A stretch of DNA of 64,000 bases from assembly GCA_002633005.1 (NCBI GenBank), contig NMRA01000030.1, positions 640,720-704,719 on the forward strand, given 5' to 3'. Position numbers and translations under genes: made by a program. The stretch's first letter is position 1, and each line of letters begins with the position of its first letter. Shown here one piece after another: positions 25,801-38,400 of this stretch. The notes under the pieces are model-generated. The model did not search any database, was not told where the DNA came from, and saw nothing but the letters and a program-made list of their open reading frames with translations. The DNA comes from Phoronis australis (taxonomy: Eukaryota > Phoronida > Phoronidae).

Positions 25801-26369
25801 TGGTACATTGCATTTTAAATTATCACTTTCAAACATTGTGATAACACAGGCCCCCAGTTATTAGATAACCACTTTGCTTCACCTGGATTTGAAATTTGAG
25901 CACATTGTGATGGATATGATACATCAATATATTTTATTGCCTGGTAAAAGACTGAGGTAGAAATAAGCACATGAAATTTTGACCCAATTTTGTCTTACAC
26001 AGCAACCACTTGTCCTGTTATCAGACCAAGATACCCTTAAGATAGTCATGAAATGTTGACCTGTTGCTCAAAAGGTATGGGCAGAGGAAAGACCAAACCT
26101 TATATTAATAAAAAATCAATCCAGTTCTGTAGATGCAATTCAACAGTATTTAAGAAAAAAACATCCCCACCTTACAAATTCAAGCCTATTTTCATTAATT
26201 CAGTTGTGTTTACGAGAAGATTTAGTGCTTTTGTAGAATCTAATATTTTGGGTTGAAGATTCAGTTTCATATTTTGAATTCATAATGTCAAGTTGATAAA
26301 TTCAATTCTATTTCTTAGATTCTCCTAAGCAGAATCAAACCCAAAATCTTATTGATGCCGGCATGGGCA

Positions 26370-26512
26370 GCACACTGACCATAGGGGGCTGCAGGGCTAT
26401 AGCCCCCACTTTTTTCAGGGCTGTGCCGCCCACGGTCTATGGATGGGGCACCACAGGGGAGCTGGGGGCTATAGCCCCCCACTTTTTTCAGTGCTGCGCC
26501 ACCCATGTGATG
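26370..26512. repeat. 72-bp tandem pair of a GC-rich dispersed repeat
   Basis: GGCTATAGCCCCC followed by ACTTTTTTCAG occurs at 26395 and 26467 in a locally GC-rich island. A 39-base stretch of the second unit recurs inverted at 53642-53680 with one mismatch, so this is an interspersed family, not only a local duplication. Confidence 0.85.
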
Positions 26513-28875
26513 TGCTGTGGTTGTGTTGTGACAACAAGACACCATTAATTTGAATTCAGTTGACAGTCAGGCAATTATTTGAATGATTAGGGTAAAAATC
26601 ACTTTTTAGGGGCTCCAAACTTATCAGAAAATTTCACATTGTATAACCTAGCATTAGATGTATTGCCTTGCTCATGGGAAAACCATGTTTTAGTCTTACA
26701 AACCACAGCAGAATCAGGCGTCTGCAAAAATAGGCTATCACTATGAGGCTATGAGAAGTGGACAAGAATCCACCTTGCTTCGAAACTCACAAAAGGTTTA
26801 TTTTGATCTTATTTAGCAAAAACAAAAATTACGGAAATTATGTTCCACAATTAAGCACCTATAAACAACTTCAGATAATGATTTGCGTCTTCTTTCTATT
26901 CCGATTTTGCATTTTTGCCACAATTAAAGTTAGTTGTTATAAAACGCCTGGAGTTCTTGTGCTGCTTAGAGGGCTGAAACTAACCCACACCGACAGCCAG
27001 ACTTCATGAGCCTGCGGTCCTGAGCAATAACCAACAATCAGTTCTTATTAAGTTAAGAAATCAGTTCTAGTCTTGAATAAGTAACGAGATGAGACTGATT
27101 TTATAACAGTAGATGTGAGCTGATGTTTTCTTGACAGCACGTATTTATTACACCTTTAATAATGCTAAGATTGTTCTGTTTGGTGGTTATAAAACAACAC
27201 CTAAAATTTTATTAGTTGTAGCGATGCAGCCAACCTCGGGGAAATCAAAAAAAACAGCAATTCTACAGAAACTTTACTGTGGAAAATAACAACAAATTGA
27301 TGTTTTTTGATCGAGAAGTGGTGTGTTGTATAGTCGCAGACTGCTAGAGTTACACATAGGCTGTCATATCTTCAAGTCATTTCTTAAGCACTTGTTATTG
27401 GTAAATATTGTTGCATTTTAGTGTCATCATTTGCATATTTTCAAAACATCCCCTGGAGGTTTGGTATTTGAGTTAAGATAGGTCAAATGTCATTTTATGA
27501 TCAATTCTTAGTAAATAATACCTATACTGACCGTCTTAACCCCTTCATCAACCTCTTCTTATCTTGTTATAGAGGGCTTAAACATTTGCTGTGTTTAAAT
27601 ACTTCATGTTGATGTCTATGGGGGATTTACATCTGTGTTTTGTGCACGATTTTTGGAATAAGTGTTTTGTTTTTTTACTGTTCCGTAACCATTGTTGCTT
27701 GTCATAATCATAAACCAGGTCTGATTTTTGGAAGTGCTTTCATAAAATATGTAATTTCCATGTCCTTGTTAAAATATTTGAATTTAGAGTTTGCGTCAGT
27801 CCTATTATTAAGTATTCCCAGAAATTCATTGGTTTTAATAGATGTGTCTAAGGAGAAAGATCCAATGATTGTCTTTGCGCTTCTATGAACCTGTCCCACT
27901 TCAAGAACTGTGGAATTTGCCAGCCACTAAATTTTGTGTTAATTATCATGTTCTAAAGTAACACTGATGATGGCTTAAATACTTTTTTTTACTGGCAAGT
28001 TCTACGATCAAAGATTTTATAGAAGTGTGATTTTCAGTAAAGTTTTGCCAACTTAGGACACAACATGGAAGACAATTTTATTTTCTGATTTTTCTCTAAC
28101 GATGAGTACCAAATGAACATAATGCTTTGTCATTTTGTTGCTTGGTGACAGCTGGTTAGTTTCAGTTGGCAAGGTAGTTTGGTTGTCAAGAATTCCTGGC
28201 AAATTATTGTAACCAATTTCAATTTTAAGATAATATGAGGCTGCATATATGTCTATGAAAGTTGATGTTGTAATACCAAAACATTGTTATAGGAGCTTTA
28301 AACCAATATTTTAGTCTGAAATTGGTGAGATTTTAGTACTTATTTGGTTATCATGCTGTTAAAATACTGATCTTCATCTTAGCAAATCTGTAAGTATAAA
28401 ATTGTATAAGTTTTTGCTGGTTGTCAGTTAAGGTGATAAGTATTTGGTGGCAAGAAATCTAATCTTTGATTATGGGTGTCATAAAGTGATAAGGAGTGGA
28501 TAACTAGAGGTCAGATTCAGCTTTACCCCCTGGTAGACAAACCAAATTACTTAAGAGCAAGGTTGTGTACTTAGTGTTTAACATTGCGTCAAAAATCACA
28601 CTGTTTACATGTGATTGCATTATGAAGATAAACTTCAGGTACATTGGTTCTCATGATTGTCACTAGGTGTCCTGAGAGTAGTGCAACTTGCTTCAAAAGG
28701 AACCCGGCTTGTGCTTGGTCTATTTTTCACCTGCTTAAATTTGTTAGCTGTATTCTGGCAACGACTTTGCAGTGTAGTGTTTTGGTAATTTATTCCTTGT
28801 TGGAGTCGGTGGCTATCACAGGTAAATTTTAAATGTCCAGACAAGCGCGGTTATCAACACAACCAGTGGTGTAAG

Positions 28876-28945
28876 TGACGTCATTTCACCACTAACCAAT
28901 CAGATTGTATTTTGGTATATAATAGGACAAGGTTGTCATTCAGAC
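28876..28945 (+). promoter_or_regulatory. RHOU core promoter: CRE, CCAAT, TATA, initiator
   Basis: In order: TGACGTCA (28876-28883), a full cAMP-response element; CCAAT (28896-28900); TATATAAT (28916-28923); and an initiator-like TTCAGAC (28939-28945), whose A lies 26 bases after the start of TATA. About 290 bases of more GC-rich leader follow before the RHOU ATG. Spacing fits a focused RNA polymerase II promoter. The CRE suggests CREB/ATF control, which is inference. Confidence 0.75.
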
Positions 28946-29234
28946 GGGCAGTATAAGGTAGGTGTCGGGGTGCGGCAGCGACAGCGCGAACAAGCCTGTT
29001 ACCGCATCATTACCAAAGTACTCGTGTCATTGCAGTCAACAGGAAAAAGAATTGGAAGACGTTTTGCAACTTGATTGGAACTTAACGCGTATCGAACTCA
29101 GTGTTGAATGAAATTGCAAATGGAGGTGTGAGAAAAAACACGTGTGGCGACTGTGTTGAATGTAGGAACTCGTTCATATTAAGTGCTAAATAATTTGCCT
29201 TGCAGCCAAGCAAGAGTTGACCAGCCTCTATAAA

Positions 29235-29427
29235 ATGCCACCCCAGGCATCGAATTGCATGGATCACAGTTTTACGTTTCCGGAGGCTATGCCTCAACCG
29301 GCTGGGACCAAAGTAAAATGTGTGTTGGTTGGAGATGGAGCAGTTGGAAAAACTAGTCTTGTCGTCAGCTACACAACAAATGGATATCCCACAGAATACG
29401 TACCGACGGCGTTTGATAACTATTCAG
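29235..29427 (+). CDS. RHOU: RHOU exon 1 (start codon, P-loop, switch I)
   Basis: A 24-residue N-terminal tail starting [12 protein letters not shown] precedes [20 protein letters not shown]. The exon ends at AACTATTCAG, donor GTAATT, phase 1. A second in-frame ATG lies at 29259. Confidence 0.95.
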
Positions 29428-32400
29428 GTAATTTAGTGCAATAGCTCTTAGAAATAACCGGACTAGGATGGAACTTCAGAGCCTTCAATTATGTGCTTTG
29501 AATCGTACCATTCTGTTCCTTGTAGGCATACACCCTGACTCGGGCATACAACACTCAACTCAATCCTAATTTACATGCCCAGGCCTAGGCCTAATAATTT
29601 TTGTATACTAAAGCATGCGCATCCAGCCTAAAAGATGGGCGGGCTCGAATTTTTGAGAATGTGGACCTTTTACTAAAAAACGATATGTTTAGTGGCAATT
29701 AGTGCTATGAATTGTGGATTCGCTGAACTTAAGTAGTTCCTGCCTTTTTATGGACCTTTGTTTTCCATTTTTTCGGACTTTTTGTTTCTCTGAGGTAGAC
29801 CTTTTTGCCCACTTCGCCAAACGGGGGGCTCATTCGAGCCCCTCTGGGTGCGCGCATATTAGAGGTATTGAAATAAGCCTGTAGGCCTACCTTATACCGC
29901 CTTGTCTTGTTTTACATGCCCCAGTGATTGTTTTTATTAACTTTATGAATCATGTTCGCTGGTTGATTTAAAGATGCATTTGCATGCTCCTAACTATGCT
30001 TATGTATAACAGGAACTAAACGGCAATGCTAAATTTGAATATCTTCTGCGCTAAACAAAGTGTAGTTGTATACATCGACGACTTGTAAATGTGAAAAAAA
30101 TTCTGCAAATAGGTGACCTTTGCACTAATTAATTTGACCTTGCAATCACAGAGATAGAGAATTAGCATGCAAGTTCCACTTTAATGTAAGGATGGTTGTG
30201 AAATTGGCTGTGGATTGTCTAGGCCTACTAATTTTTCATGTGCACTAATTTACTAGAAGTTAAGTGGAAACTCTTATTTGTTCCCGATTGAAGATAATAC
30301 TGTGCTTTAGCGATATAAAATTATTCCTAAAGTCAAACCTACTGCACGTAAATAGTGCTAACTTTCCAAGTAATTGTGGGCTGTAATAGGAAGATATATC
30401 CCAACTGTTGACTACCAGCACTGTTTATCTGTAGTCCTTTCATCCACACTAGGACATGACTGTCACTTGGTGAGAAATTGGTTAAGATATAACACAAATT
30501 ATATTTATTCATGACTGTAGATAATTTTTTAGTAATTTCTGAAGAAAAGCTGAAGAAGTAATTATTAGTATGTGGGGTACAGTCTAGTGCATTTGGTTGT
30601 TCTTAAATAGGACTTGTCAGTTGTTGACTGCTTGTTGACAAATTGGCCACCTCCTAAGGTGTCTCATATATGTGCTGTACTCAATGTATGTTATTACAGG
30701 CTGAATAAAATCTAAGATCCCAACTCTGATAGTACACAGTGAAGCCCCCCTCCCATGAAATTAACTCTTAAAGTTCTGGGTAACAGTCAACTATGACTAT
30801 GCTTTACTGTTTGTGTTCCATTGTGGGGTGTGTTTTTACTTCATTCTAGTTGGTGTTTATTTGTTGATTTCAGTGCTTGTGACTGTGGACAACAGACCTA
30901 TTCGTCTACAACTGTGCGACACAGCAGGCCAGGTAAGACATCAGGGAACACCTTTATTGTGCCAAGCTCTGTGTGTGGTAGGGCCCCTCAATATAATGCA
31001 CATCTATTGACTATGGACCAAATGTAAACAGACTGTGTGATCAACTTCCCACAGTGCCCAGGTCCCTAAGTGTGTGAATTTTGTTGGTGATATAACCAGC
31101 ATTGATCAGTCACCAAGCAGTGCATTCAAACTTACCAGACGCTTTGTGTATGACTGTTTAAAATTTACCCATGTCTCAATGGGCACAGTTTTACACTTAT
31201 CATTGGTCAATTGTAGGGCGGCTTGATTGGTCTGGACAGTTTGTGATAGGCTGTTTAATATATTATCGCATCTTATGACACCGTTGTTGACGTAACTTAG
31301 TAGATTTGCCCCTAATATCTGGGCTTTAAAACACCACTATGATCAGATAACCCTTTGATATGTGCATTTATTATGGGTAATGTGTGTCAAATTTCAAAAA
31401 ATGGCTGATAAGCTCAAAATAACGGTTTTGACTTACAGATACACCAATAGTTAGTGTGTATAGAAACTGCTTATTCATGTTTTGTCTAACCTTTTCTGAT
31501 CTGTAAACGGCTTATTTCTGGTTTGATTTCTTGAGCTTTGGTTGTAAAATTATTATTTTCTCAACAAACCCATCTTCAGAAATGCCATGCGATGAGTAAA
31601 CATGAAAACCAAATAAACTAGCTCTGCGCACATCGGTGATTCTTTTGATCTCCAAGGTCAACAACTTTGAATTGGATGTTCTATTCATTGATAAATACAG
31701 ACCGGTACACTAAACTGTCCCTTGGATGACGTTCTCCACCCTTCCATTTATGAATGGTTACAGTCCATTAAATTTTTATGTTTCTAGTACTCTGCATACC
31801 TAGCCATGGTTTACAAGAATTACTCAACTGAGCATTTATGTTGGGTAGATACAGACTTTGTAGTAAATGGCTGCCCATTCTTGCCTTTTGTGTTTTGTGT
31901 CTGGGTTGAGATGAAGAGTTTACTTTTGGCAGATTTTGTATTATGTGCCCCTTCTGAGCTGTCAACTTTGACTCACATTCTGTGGGAAAGTTTGCTTGCA
32001 AGGGTGAACTTTCCAAGTATGATTCATTTGACATTTTGATGGCACTTGTTCAAGGCCAGCTGTTAGATCTGACTGGTAAAATTTGCTAAATGCTAAAACC
32101 TTCTTGGTTTCTGTGCATTGAGTATAATCCATAGTTGTCTCTTCATAACTACTCCACGGAAGGTTAATTTCTCTTGAATCCAAAGACTTCAGCATTAAAT
32201 GCAATTGCTAATCACGGAATATGGGTTGAAGTCTTTCTCTGCCAATTTCTGTCATTGATTTTGGTGTTTATCTTTGATAACTGTTCAGTTTTCAACTGTA
32301 AATATTTTTTGCAATATAGTTTCCTTGCTTTAATCTGCATGACTGTATTAATTAAAGCCAACCTGTTGATATTCTGCTTGCTGGCTGGCTACTGTCTAAC

Positions 32401-35400
32401 ACACGGGTGAGAAACAACATGACCGCCGGTCCTCTAAACAGGACCTCCGGGGATCAAATGGGACCGCCGCACCAGAAAATGGGACTGACGCACCCAAAAA
32501 CATGACCGCCCCACCACAAAACAGGACCGCCGGGGACTAAAACCGCAACAACTAACAGGCTAAGATTTATTACCGTTAGGCCTACACAGATCATACAATG
32601 GGGCTATATACGTATGCATATGCAGGTCTTGTGCCGATTAATCCACCGAAATCTTTTGTGAGCAACAAAGGACACTTCGCTTTGTAATACGCGGCGCTTT
32701 TGAGTTTTACTCATCACCAGGCTCCCGGCTGCGGTATGTGACTTATAAACAGTTGAAAGGTCAACATTTAATAAATCTAACACAAAACAACCTCGTTGTA
32801 CGCTTTTGAGCTAAATAATTATAATTTTATCCACTGCATAAGTTTTAGAACAAAATGAAAATCATTTTCTCCAATTTGACGTTTAAAGTTAGTCAAGTAA
32901 AAAAACGGACGTTCTGGTTCTCGGGTGAAGCATCATCATACTAGCTGCCTTTGTGCGGCAAAGCTGTACATTAAATGTACAGCTTTGCGCCGATGTGGGT
33001 AAAAAACTGAACATGTAAAATCTTTACCCGGCGAATTTTTTTTAACGACACTCTTCCTTGAGTAAACTAAATTATTTCATCGGCGCTCGAGAGAAATTGT
33101 CGTTCTGTCGTTATTCTGCGTTCTCTTAAGTCGGCTTACATTGGCCGGTTCCTTTTCCCCCGATTCTTCAGTCAACTGTCCTTCTACAAGGTTGCGTACC
33201 TGGCACAACAAATTATCGAAACTGGTTTCATTTCGTTATAAGTTTTCAGTACTTTAATACCAGCAAACCGAATTTCATAACAAACCTTGTTGCCGCCAAG
33301 TTGTCATCATCTTTCGAAAGATGTCTCAAAATTTTTCTGAGGAAATGGCGCGTGCACATGTCACTTATTATTACAACAGTTCATTAGATTGTTTTTCACT
33401 CAAGCGGTTGCAAACTGCAAGGTGAGTGTTGGTTGACGCCTAGATTTTGCATGCGCCTGCATCGGTCGCGCGCTCTACTACATGTTGATGTAAGTTCCAC
33501 GACGAGGTGACGAGCAGAACTACCCGGGCTGTGGGCAATGTCGGGGATGTAACGGAGCTCAATAACGCAAGGCTGTCAAGCTTTATTTTGGCGATAGTCT
33601 TTACACAGCTATCTGACCGGTTACGTCATAACCCGCAGTATCACACAAAGGCCTTAACTACTCAGTCCCCGGCGGTCCTGTTTTGTGGTGGGGCGGTCAT
33701 GTTTTTGGGTGCGTCAGTCCCATTTTCTGGTGCGGCGGTCCCATTTGATCCCCGGAGGTCCTGTTTAGAGGACCGGCGGTCATGTTGTTTCTCACCCGTG
33801 TAACAGGCAGGCTGTGGTTAATAGGTTAGATCAGTCAGGTCTCCTTCACTGATGGTTATCCTAGGCACCTGGGTGATTGGCACCATGTGTTACCAGTTTA
33901 TATGTAGCCAGTTATTTGTAGTCCTAATGAAATCAAATTAAATCAACCACTTGCACCAATTTTCTAGGCATAGTTGAAATATTTGCCTAATTCATTTCCA
34001 ACTTTGCACTTAAAGTTAAGGCTCAACATATTTCTTTTGTCCTCAAACTAACATTCAGTCTCCTCCACACCATCATTTGATTTATGTCATAACGAGTTTT
34101 GATTAATCATTTTGGAGTCATTAGTTTGATAGATATGTGCTGAGTTTGAAGTCTAAAATTTGTAATTTTTTCAGCTTAACATGAAATGTTTGTCACTGGT
34201 TGAGGTTTCTGATTATATACAAAACTCTAACAATATGGACATAACATTTGAACATGTAATTCATGAATTTTTGCAACTCGCTTAAAGTTCGACATTGTAG
34301 AACTTCAACCTGGTTATTGCTGTCTGTTGAAATAAAATATTGGTTGGCAATTGGACTTGCAAATATATATTAGTCTTTGTTTTGTTCTGATCTGCAGTAT
34401 GGTAAACAATATGCATTGTTCGTGTTACAGTCAGTCAAATTTTCTCCATTTCCAGAACTACCTGCCAGTTCTATGACTACACCATTAATATCAGTGTTGT
34501 GAGTGCCCTCACTTTCCAATGCATCTATTTTTCGCCAGCTGATCATTAATTTCCGGCCCTGCTTTGTTGGTTGCTTGTGAAGTTCATTCTTCTCTCTGTG
34601 TGGCTATCATAACTAATTGATCATATTTCAGCGCCTAGACTGTGTGTCCTCCACTCAACATATGTACCCACATTGTCTGTTGTTTTCACCTGCGGCCATT
34701 GCCTACCTGAGATGTGAACACGGATGAGTCATCCATCTCTGTCTCTGGCCAGTCCTGGATGACTTGTTTGTGTCTGTGAACTCCCTCTGACCCGATTACT
34801 GCACAACCAAAAGTCACCTACACAACTAACTATTATCCAATGCAGTCTATTTTTGGCCAGTCTCCAATCTCATTTCTGAATTAGTTGGATGATGTTTGTG
34901 GCTGGCGTGAGTAATTTTATGTCTCTCCATATCTAAATTACTAAAAGTATAATGCGCTAAAGTTGGTGAAAGCCAAGGTGTTACTGTCATTCCATTCAAC
35001 GCAGTGGTGAGTAAGCAGTGTCAACCTGGTGCTACTGTGTATAATGAGGGCCACTGGCACCCATTCATATGTTGGAATCACCTGATGATTACAGGGCCCG
35101 ACAGTCCTACCAGTGTGCCTACAGTTGCCCTTATGCAACTCTTACAGTCATCTCCATTCATGTCCACTTGTACACACCAACCTTTCCACCTCTCCCTTTA
35201 GTTCATTCTATATGAAAGAAGTCCCAAATGTTTGCCTAGAGCAGTCTTCAAATGCTTCAAGGTATGTGGCCAATTTTAGTAGTCTGTAACCAGTTGAAGC
35301 TTTAGAAATGGGTTGTCTTTGTCGGCAGGTGATTTGATGACAATGTGGTTCATTTTGATTCATCTTCAAGGTTTTATTACCACTATTACTCTTGTCTTCT

Positions 35401-38400
35401 GCTCATTTGTACTGGGTGACATATGAGGACTTTATAAAAACCTGGACTTGGTATCTGACTGTAACATTGTTAGCCAAGGTATCAGGTAAAGTGTTGTCAC
35501 CTCTGTATCTATTGTTGTGGCTCAGTAATACTTAGGGTCAGGTGGGGGATTTGTGGTCTGTGGTTGTCTGGTGAATTTTGTAGAGGTATGTGCCTTTTGG
35601 AAGAATATTCAAAGTACTTCAGTCAACCATTAGGTGTTATAGGAGTGCAAGCTACATTGTTTTGGGTTTCAGTGACTCATTGGGGTGTTACCCCCTCTAG
35701 TAATGTTGCTAAGCCAGGGTGTAGGCCTCTGCCCTTTTGTTCAGCTGTGTTTTGGTAATTAAACCTGCCTCATTCATGTCATTCTGCCTGCTGTTGACAC
35801 AAACCTGACCAGTCCACCCTGACCAACCAAAACCTGTCAATGGGATCTTCATGTTTGGTCAGGGCTGTCTAAATATTGCCCCATAATAGCCCATGTGTGT
35901 TGAGGGATTACAGGCCAGCACTTTGGTGAAGTTATGGTGTTACACGCACACACACGGAGTGTAACAGTGCATTTGCTGTGGGAAATCATTAAAAATGACA
36001 GTGTTTCGAAAGTAGTTCTGTACAAAACGATCATACTTTCTGAAAAATTGCTTGATAGTTTCACCATTAAATTACACTGTACTTCCCCTAGTCAGTGACA
36101 AAATCTTCTGCACTTGTCCAGGTTAACACCTACCCCAGGAAATGTCTAAATTTTCGCTTTTAATGCTCATACTCGGTCTATCGGTCACCTCCAGTTTATA
36201 TATTCAGATGTCTTTAAAAGTGACAGTGTCGTTCTGAATACCCAAAGCGTACACAACTCACTCGGCCTACGTTTGAACAACCACAAATCCATATTTGAGT
36301 TTGAAAATATTGACTTTTTATGGAAGGACCTATGGGTAATGCTCTATGCGTACTGCACTATGGGTACTGCTCCAGGACTGACTGCTCTAGGACTGACTGC
36401 TCTAGGACTGACTGCTCTAGGACTGACTGCTCTAGGACTGACTGCTCTGTGGGTACTGACCTATGGGTACTGCTCTGTATGAGACTGACTGCTCTATGGG
36501 TAAAATATCCATGCCTAAGGTGGACCTCAACATGTACTTAAATTTTCATGTGATTATTCATGTCTGTGCAACATACAAGCAGATGTCCATCCACATTGGG
36601 ACTGTTACTGCTTGCCACAATAGTTCTGGTCAAATCAGCTGCAAGTGAATGTAGTGATGTCACTGTCAATACATTGAAATTGTAAGCTGAAGTATTTCCC
36701 AGGGTCCTTATTGATTTTAAGCCTCTGATTGCAATTTTCTCATTAAGCATGAAGTTGATAGACTCATTCCTAAATGTAATTCAAGGACCAATATGATCAC
36801 ATAAACGCTGCATGATCCAAGCTATGTCAATCATTTTCACACTGTCTACTACTCTTTTTTCATCTCATAGATTTATGATAATTTGGTGGAATTCCTCCGG
36901 GGTCTGTATGTCTTCTGTCTTTTTCAAAGGTTGGCAGTTGAATTAATAATCTCATTGTAAAGGCTTGAAATGTGTAGCTTTGGTGGGTTTTGTGTTCCTC
37001 TCATATATATTACTGTTGAAGAAGTTATGGTGTCAGTAAGATTGCGTTTCCTGTCTGTGTGTGTAAGGAGGCACACCTGAAGTAGGTAGCACTCTTATGC
37101 AATGACTCTAGACTTTTCCATAGATTTGTCAATCAAAATTCATAAAACTAACCTATTTGGCACTGCCATTGTTGTATAATGAGCCAAGTAGTGGAACTTG
37201 ATGAATGGCTAAGCTATTGGTGGCTGTTGAACTTGCCTTATTAGCTAGTTCATGAGGTAATGAAATCTCCAGCATGAATGAAGGCCTAGATTAAGAGAGC
37301 ATTATTTTCACAAGAGTCTTTTGTGTTGTTTGGTTCAAGAAGGAGTTTCCATTCTTCAGCAGCTCACTGCTGTTAACCCCCCTTTGGAGTTCAGTCTCAG
37401 CCTTGATTAGTGGTCCTTTCCATTTAGCTGTCCACAGTTGTCAAGGCTTTGGCTGCTCTACCATTTGAGTGCACTATGTTTTCTGATACTTCTTTATCTG
37501 CATAAAAAGTTTAATTGAGCCTATGAAAATAATTTATTAAGCAAGGTCTGTAAAAATCAGGGGTACTAGTTAGTCGCTTGAACAGGCACAAAGTGTACAG
37601 TACTGTTTCTGACGCCAAACCTAAGTATTGACCAGTTTCTTTTCATTTATGTTATAGGTCACTCAACACAAATTGCAATGTATCTCGTTTTTGTAGCCCT
37701 GTTCAACATTAGTCTGAACATTTCAGCGATGGTGGGTTATCAGCGTTTTATGGTTAAGAAACACAACATTCAGTGTGATAGTATTATTATGCGCCCACAT
37801 ATTTATATGTGGACGCATTATTTGTAATATCGTGATTTGTAGAAGTTGATCAGTTGCTTATTTTTTCAAAGGGTATCGTATGTAATTGAAAATGACTTCA
37901 AAGAGTCTTTTGGGTGTTAACTGAAGTGTTTCACTTGATGGAGTGTGGGAGGGTCAGAGTTGTGACCTCTAATTGGTGTTTTGATTATTGTCTCCTCTTC
38001 TTTCAGGATGATTTCGACACGTTGCGCCCCTTATGTTACCCCAGCACAGATGTATTCCTGCTGTGTTTTAGTGTTGTCTCACCAACGTCATTCCACAACA
38101 TTGCGGAGAAGTGGATCCATGAGATACGCACAAATGCGCCAAAGACTCCCATAATCCTTGTAGGAACACAGAGCGACTTGCGCAATGATGTTAGAGTGTT
38201 AATAGAACTCGCCAATTATAATGAGCGGCCTGTGACCGAAGCTGAGGCCAAGACATTAGCGGATGACATCGGCGCCATCATGTATATGGAGTGTTCTGCA
38301 TTGACTCAGAAAAACTTGAAAACAGTTTTTGACTCTGCCATTGTGTCGGCCCTGGGACTAAACAAACAGCTCAAACGTTCCAAGAGTCGAAAAAGCTTCC

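Larger units (their letters stand above)
17770..28870. other. Region without a recognisable gene
   Basis: About 11 kb between the ABHD12-like gene and the RHOU promoter. Frames are short and unlike any family I know. It contains the small repeats listed separately and a single undetermined base at 25082. The + strand is T-rich throughout, like the introns on either side, so transcription across part of it is possible. Confidence 0.45.
32402..33800. mobile_element. 1399-bp non-autonomous DNA transposon with 137-bp identical inverted ends
   Basis: The left end (32402-32538) and the reverse complement of the right end (33664-33800) are identical over 137 bases, starting CACGGGTGAGAAACAACATG. 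TAACA flanks both sides (32397-32401 and 33801-33805) as a 5-bp target duplication. Each end carries six GACCGCCG-like boxes about 21 bp apart. The roughly 1.1-kb interior has no transposase frame; an apparent 98-codon frame at 33507 merely reads through the right end. CAC termini with 5-bp duplications recall Transib/RAG-type elements, and the box arrays recall CACTA-type ends. Neither is established. Identical ends suggest recent insertion. Confidence 0.92.
30933..38006 (+). other. RHOU intron 2
   Basis: 7074 bp, GTAAGA to TTTCAG. It holds the DNA transposon at 32402-33800, a 15-bp minisatellite at 36367-36450 and a small hairpin at 37789-37818. The remaining DNA is T-rich and featureless to me. 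Confidence 0.8.

Noticed and set aside
29217-29234. In-frame TTG upstream of the RHOU start as an alternative initiator
   Set aside because: A standard ATG follows at 29235 and Rho-family N-termini need nothing more; non-ATG starts are rare in animals.
33507-33803. 98-codon + strand frame
   Set aside because: It reads through the right inverted end of the DNA transposon; no transposase motif is present.
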